Shown here piece after piece: positions 6,257 to 8,572 of a DNA stretch of 8,572 bases. Source of the DNA: Desulfobacterales bacterium (GTDB taxonomy: Bacteria > Desulfobacterota > Desulfobacteria > Desulfobacterales > Desulfosalsimonadaceae); the NCBI GenBank assembly GCA_018224315.1, contig JAGTVF010000355.1, positions 1-8,572 on the forward strand, in the 5' to 3' direction. The notes below the pieces were generated by a model, which worked only from the letters and a program-made list of their open reading frames with translations, was not told the origin of the DNA and did no database searches. The first letter of the stretch is position 1. Each line of letters begins with the position of its first letter. A program made the position numbers and the translations under genes.

Positions 6257-7987
6257 CTAATCCTGCATCCGCGACGGCTCGCCCCCGGGCAGGCCCAGTT
6301 CCCGGGCCCGCAGCACCCTTCGCAAAAGTTTGCCGCTGATGGTTTTGGGCAATTTGTCAAGGAAGACCAATTCCCGCACCAGCAGTTCAGATGAAAGGTT
6401 GCCCTTTAAAAATGCCCGGATTTCATAGTTGAGCCGGTTCGATGGCGTATAGCCCTGTTTTAGGGTGACGTAAGCCTTGAGATGCGAGATGCCCCGGCCC
6501 GGTTCCCGGCCCTTGGAAATAACTGCGGCTTCGGCCACGGCCGGATGCATGCAAAGCACCTGCTCGATTTCAAACGGGCCGATGACTTTGTCGTCTCCGG
6601 CCTTGATCAGATCATCGTTTCTGCCCTGGTGATAAAAATAACCCTCCTCGTCTTCCATGGCAATGTCGCCGGTAACAAACCAGCCGTTTTTAAAATACCG
6701 GGCAAACCGGTCCGGCTCCTTCCAGATCTGTGACATCTGGGCCGGCCAACCGGCCCGCAGGGCCAGTTCCCCCAGGGAAAGCGCCGGCAGGGATTCGCCG
6801 TTGTCATCCAGGATCGCTGCTTCAATGCCCGGCAGGGGCCGGCCCATGGATCCGGGCTTGATGTCTGCGCCCGGCAGGTTGGCAATGCAGATCATGCCGG
6901 TTTCTGTCATCCACCAGTTGTCATGAGGAGTGGCCCCGATATGCTGACGGGTCCAGTACAGCATTTCCGGCGGCAGGGGGGCGCCCACGGTGCAGATGTG
7001 GGTTAAGGCAGACAGGTCGTATCGGGTGGGCAGATCATCGCCGGCTTCCATGAGATCCCGCAGCACCCGCGGGGTGGTGTACCAGGTGGTGATCCCCAAA
7101 TTCTCCAGGGCCCGGTACCAGTTGGCCGCGGTAAACGACTGGCGGATGACCACGCTTGTGACCCCGCAAAGCCAGGGGGCAAAGGCGCCGTAAACCGTGC
7201 CCGTGACCCAGGCCGGATCTGCGTCGGTCCACAGTACTGTGTCGTCTTTGAGATTCAGGACCCACCTGGCAGTCGTTTGCATCCCGGTCATGTCCGAGTG
7301 CGTGTGCACAATGCCTTTTGGCGGCCGGGTGGAACCCGAGGTGTAGATCAGGTACAGGGGAGTGTCAGGCGGCAGCAGGGCTGTGGGAAATTCAGTCGAC
7401 ATGGTCTCTGCCATGTTTTCGATGATGGTTTCGGCTTCAAACAGGCCGGGTGCCGGACCGCATACCAGCAGAATATGGGATAGCCGGGCACTCAGGTCCA
7501 CTGGAATCTGCTCCACCAGATCCGGGTGGGTGAGCACGGCCCGGGGTGAAATATTGTCTAAGCGAACTTCGAGTTCGTAGAAGCCGGAAGTGGAAAACAC
7601 CGGGCAGAACATCACGCCCATGCGGGCGGCCCCGGCCATGGCAAAATAGGTTTCCGGGCAGGGCGGCAGAAACAAAACCAGCCGGTCGCCTTCCCCAAAC
7701 CCGAACCGGGTCAGCAGGTTGGCCCATCTGGCCGACATATCGCGCATTTGCCGGTAGGAAAAGCTTTCCCGCCGGCCCTCTGCCTCAAATATCAGGGCCG
7801 GGTGTTCGGCTTTTTGGGCGTCATCGGCCCAAAAATCCAGGGACTCGGCAATAATATTGACAAGGCTGTCGCTTTGCCGGTGAAGTTGTTTTTCCGCCTC
7901 GTTCCAGGAAAAGCTCTGTCTGGCCAGGTTGTAGTCCCGAAGGTTTGCAGTCTCCGGGGCGACGGCAGGAATGCGGGCTTTGATCAT
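6257..7987 (-). CDS. AMP-forming acyl-CoA synthetase, acetyl-CoA synthetase-like
   Basis: A member of the ANL adenylate-forming family, most like the Bacillus AcsA branch. It would activate a short carboxylate to acyl-AMP and then acyl-CoA. Motifs: P-loop YTSGSTRPPKG (215-225), NWWMTETG (357-364) with the Trp that in acetyl-CoA synthetases keeps the acyl pocket small, TGD (439-441), GRNDD (455-459), and C-terminal PKTISGK with catalytic Lys553. The 576-residue length is normal for AcsA. Two oddities: the P-loop has Arg-Pro-Pro where STGKPKG is usual, and the hinge/A8 loop IKAGDDKVIGPFE (461-473) appears one residue longer than the usual GERVGPFE or GYRVGPFE form and lacks its glycine. Substrate or thioesterification behaviour may therefore differ from true acetyl-CoA synthetase. 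The ATG overlaps the stop of the deacetylase gene (ATGA at 7987-7984) and has GGAG seven bases upstream. Lys553 is the residue controlled by acetylation in AcsA, which fits its neighbour. Confidence 0.9.
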   Translation of the reverse strand: MIKARIPAVAPETANLRDYNLARQSFSWNEAEKQLHRQSDSLVNIIAESLDFWADDAQKAEHPALIFEAEGRRESFSYRQMRDMSARWANLLTRFGFGEGDRLVLFLPPCPETYFAMAGAARMGVMFCPVFSTSGFYELEVRLDNISPRAVLTHPDLVEQIPVDLSARLSHILLVCGPAPGLFEAETIIENMAETMSTEFPTALLPPDTPLYLIYTSGSTRPPKGIVHTHSDMTGMQTTARWVLNLKDDTVLWTDADPAWVTGTVYGAFAPWLCGVTSVVIRQSFTAANWYRALENLGITTWYTTPRVLRDLMEAGDDLPTRYDLSALTHICTVGAPLPPEMLYWTRQHIGATPHDNWWMTETGMICIANLPGADIKPGSMGRPLPGIEAAILDDNGESLPALSLGELALRAGWPAQMSQIWKEPDRFARYFKNGWFVTGDIAMEDEEGYFYHQGRNDDLIKAGDDKVIGPFEIEQVLCMHPAVAEAAVISKGREPGRGISHLKAYVTLKQGYTPSNRLNYEIRAFLKGNLSSELLVRELVFLDKLPKTISGKLLRRVLRARELGLPGGEPSRMQD

Positions 7988-8572
7988 GCCATGACTCCAA
8001 GGGGTTGATGGATTTCCAAAATCCGGCCGACCATGTCAACGGCTTCCGGGGTGGCGGAATCCGGGATCTGCGGGCTTTGATCCGTATCTGCCGTTAATTC
8101 CGATAGCACACTGCCCACGCACCGGACAAGGGCTGCGGGTTCATATCCGCCTTCCAGGGCAAAAAACAGCGGAATTTTGCCGCAGGCAGTGTCTGCGGCA
8201 TCCAGAATCAGCCGGGTCAGTCGGGCATAGATGTTTTCGGAAAAAAGGCATCTTCCCACAGGATCGTCGCAATGGGCGTCAAATCCGGCTGCCACCATGA
8301 TCAGATCCGGCGCAAAGCCATGGATCACCGGCACCAGAGTCCGGGAATAGAGATACACCATGTCATCGTCGGTGAAATCCCGGGACAACTCAATGTTCAT
8401 GGTATATCCCCGCCCCAACCCGGCCCCGGTTTCCTCTATGGCGCCGGTGTAGGGATAAAGCATCCGGTCATGGGTGGAGAAATAATAAATCCGGTCGTTT
8501 TCGTAGAAAATGTCGTTGATGCCGTTTCCGTGGTGCACATCCCAGTCCACCACCAGAATCCGGCGGGCATTG
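7984..8572 (-). CDS. Histone deacetylase family protein (AcuC-like), N-terminus missing
   Basis: Zinc-dependent deacetylase of the HDAC/AcuC/acetylpolyamine amidohydrolase superfamily. The coding frame is open to the window edge, so the N-terminal part (with the upstream histidine pair) lies outside. About 195 of an expected 310-380 residues are visible. Seen in order: ILVVDWDVHHGNG with the zinc ligands Asp and His in DVH, STHDRMLYPYTG, a VYLYSRTLVPVI helix, VAAGFDAHCDDP with the third zinc ligand Asp, and FALEGGYEPAAL with the Tyr near the active site. All visible catalytic positions are intact. Its stop overlaps the start of the acyl-CoA synthetase gene by four bases. In Bacillus, AcuC reactivates acetylated AcsA. 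The overlap suggests a similar pairing here, but sequence alone does not exclude an acetylpolyamine or other acyl-amide substrate. Confidence 0.93.
   Translation of the reverse strand, partial: NARRILVVDWDVHHGNGINDIFYENDRIYYFSTHDRMLYPYTGAIEETGAGLGRGYTMNIELSRDFTDDDMVYLYSRTLVPVIHGFAPDLIMVAAGFDAHCDDPVGRCLFSENIYARLTRLILDAADTACGKIPLFFALEGGYEPAALVRCVGSVLSELTADTDQSPQIPDSATPEAVDMVGRILEIHQPLGVMA

Noticed and set aside
6244..6360. Longer start for the 273-residue gene at 6360
   Set aside because: The extension overlaps the conserved C-terminus of the acyl-CoA synthetase, including the catalytic-lysine region, and reads as an unlikely Cys/Gly/Pro-rich leader.
1..8572. tRNA, rRNA, CRISPR array, insertion sequence, riboswitch or attachment site
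   Set aside because: No repeat-spacer pattern, transposase, terminal inverted repeats or RNA-gene signature was seen. The only gaps above 20 bases are 1017-1106 and 1323-1401, both too short and without such structure.

Overview
The window is a compact bacterial gene block of about 55% G+C, with every convincing gene except one edge fragment on the minus strand. The protein types (an AcuC-like deacetylase next to an AMP-forming acyl-CoA synthetase, a Rec-PP2C-HATPase fusion, tandem STAS domains, a Uup-type ABC-F protein) and the codon style suggest a Desulfobacterota-like genome. That is inference from family resemblance only; no marker gene is present.

Layout, read in the direction of transcription (from high to low coordinates). 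(1) 8572-7984: 3'-terminal part of a histone-deacetylase-family gene, cut by the window edge. (2) 7987-6257: an acetyl-CoA-synthetase-like enzyme, joined to the deacetylase gene by a 4-base ATGA overlap. (3) 6243-5422: an unrecognised 273-residue soluble protein. (4) 5406-3757: a one-piece partner-switch regulator with receiver, PP2C phosphatase and RsbW-like ATPase domains. (5) 3755-2943: undecaprenyl-diphosphatase UppP, one base after the regulator. (6) 2940-1402: a degenerate WecG/TagA/CpsF (GT26) domain fused to two STAS domains, two bases after uppP. Genes 1 to 6 have junctions between a 4-base overlap and 15 bases and no visible internal terminator, so they look like one operon. (7) 1322-1107: a 71-residue protein of unknown function with a strong ribosome binding site. 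(8) 1016 to about 120: a Uup-like ABC-F ATPase broken after its first ATPase cassette and linker.

The low-coordinate edge is anomalous. Bases 2 to about 130 encode, on the plus strand, the N-terminus of the nucleotidase SurE. This fragment ends abruptly inside the uup gene, which runs the opposite way. Neither gene is complete, and the point where both homologies stop is a few bases wide, so this is either a rearrangement or a chimeric contig end.

The most interesting unit is genes 4 to 6. The regulator carries the phosphatase and kinase-like activities of a partner switch, and the GT26-STAS-STAS protein carries two possible substrate domains, each with the phosphorylatable serine. UppP, the enzyme that regenerates the undecaprenyl-phosphate lipid carrier, lies between them. 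The GT26 domain keeps its overall fold signature but has lost the family's characteristic polar active-site positions. A testable reading is that it is a pseudo-glycosyltransferase used as a ligand-sensing or scaffold domain, linking a serine-phosphorylation switch to lipid-linked polysaccharide synthesis. No sigma factor or sensor kinase is in the window, so the input and output are unknown.
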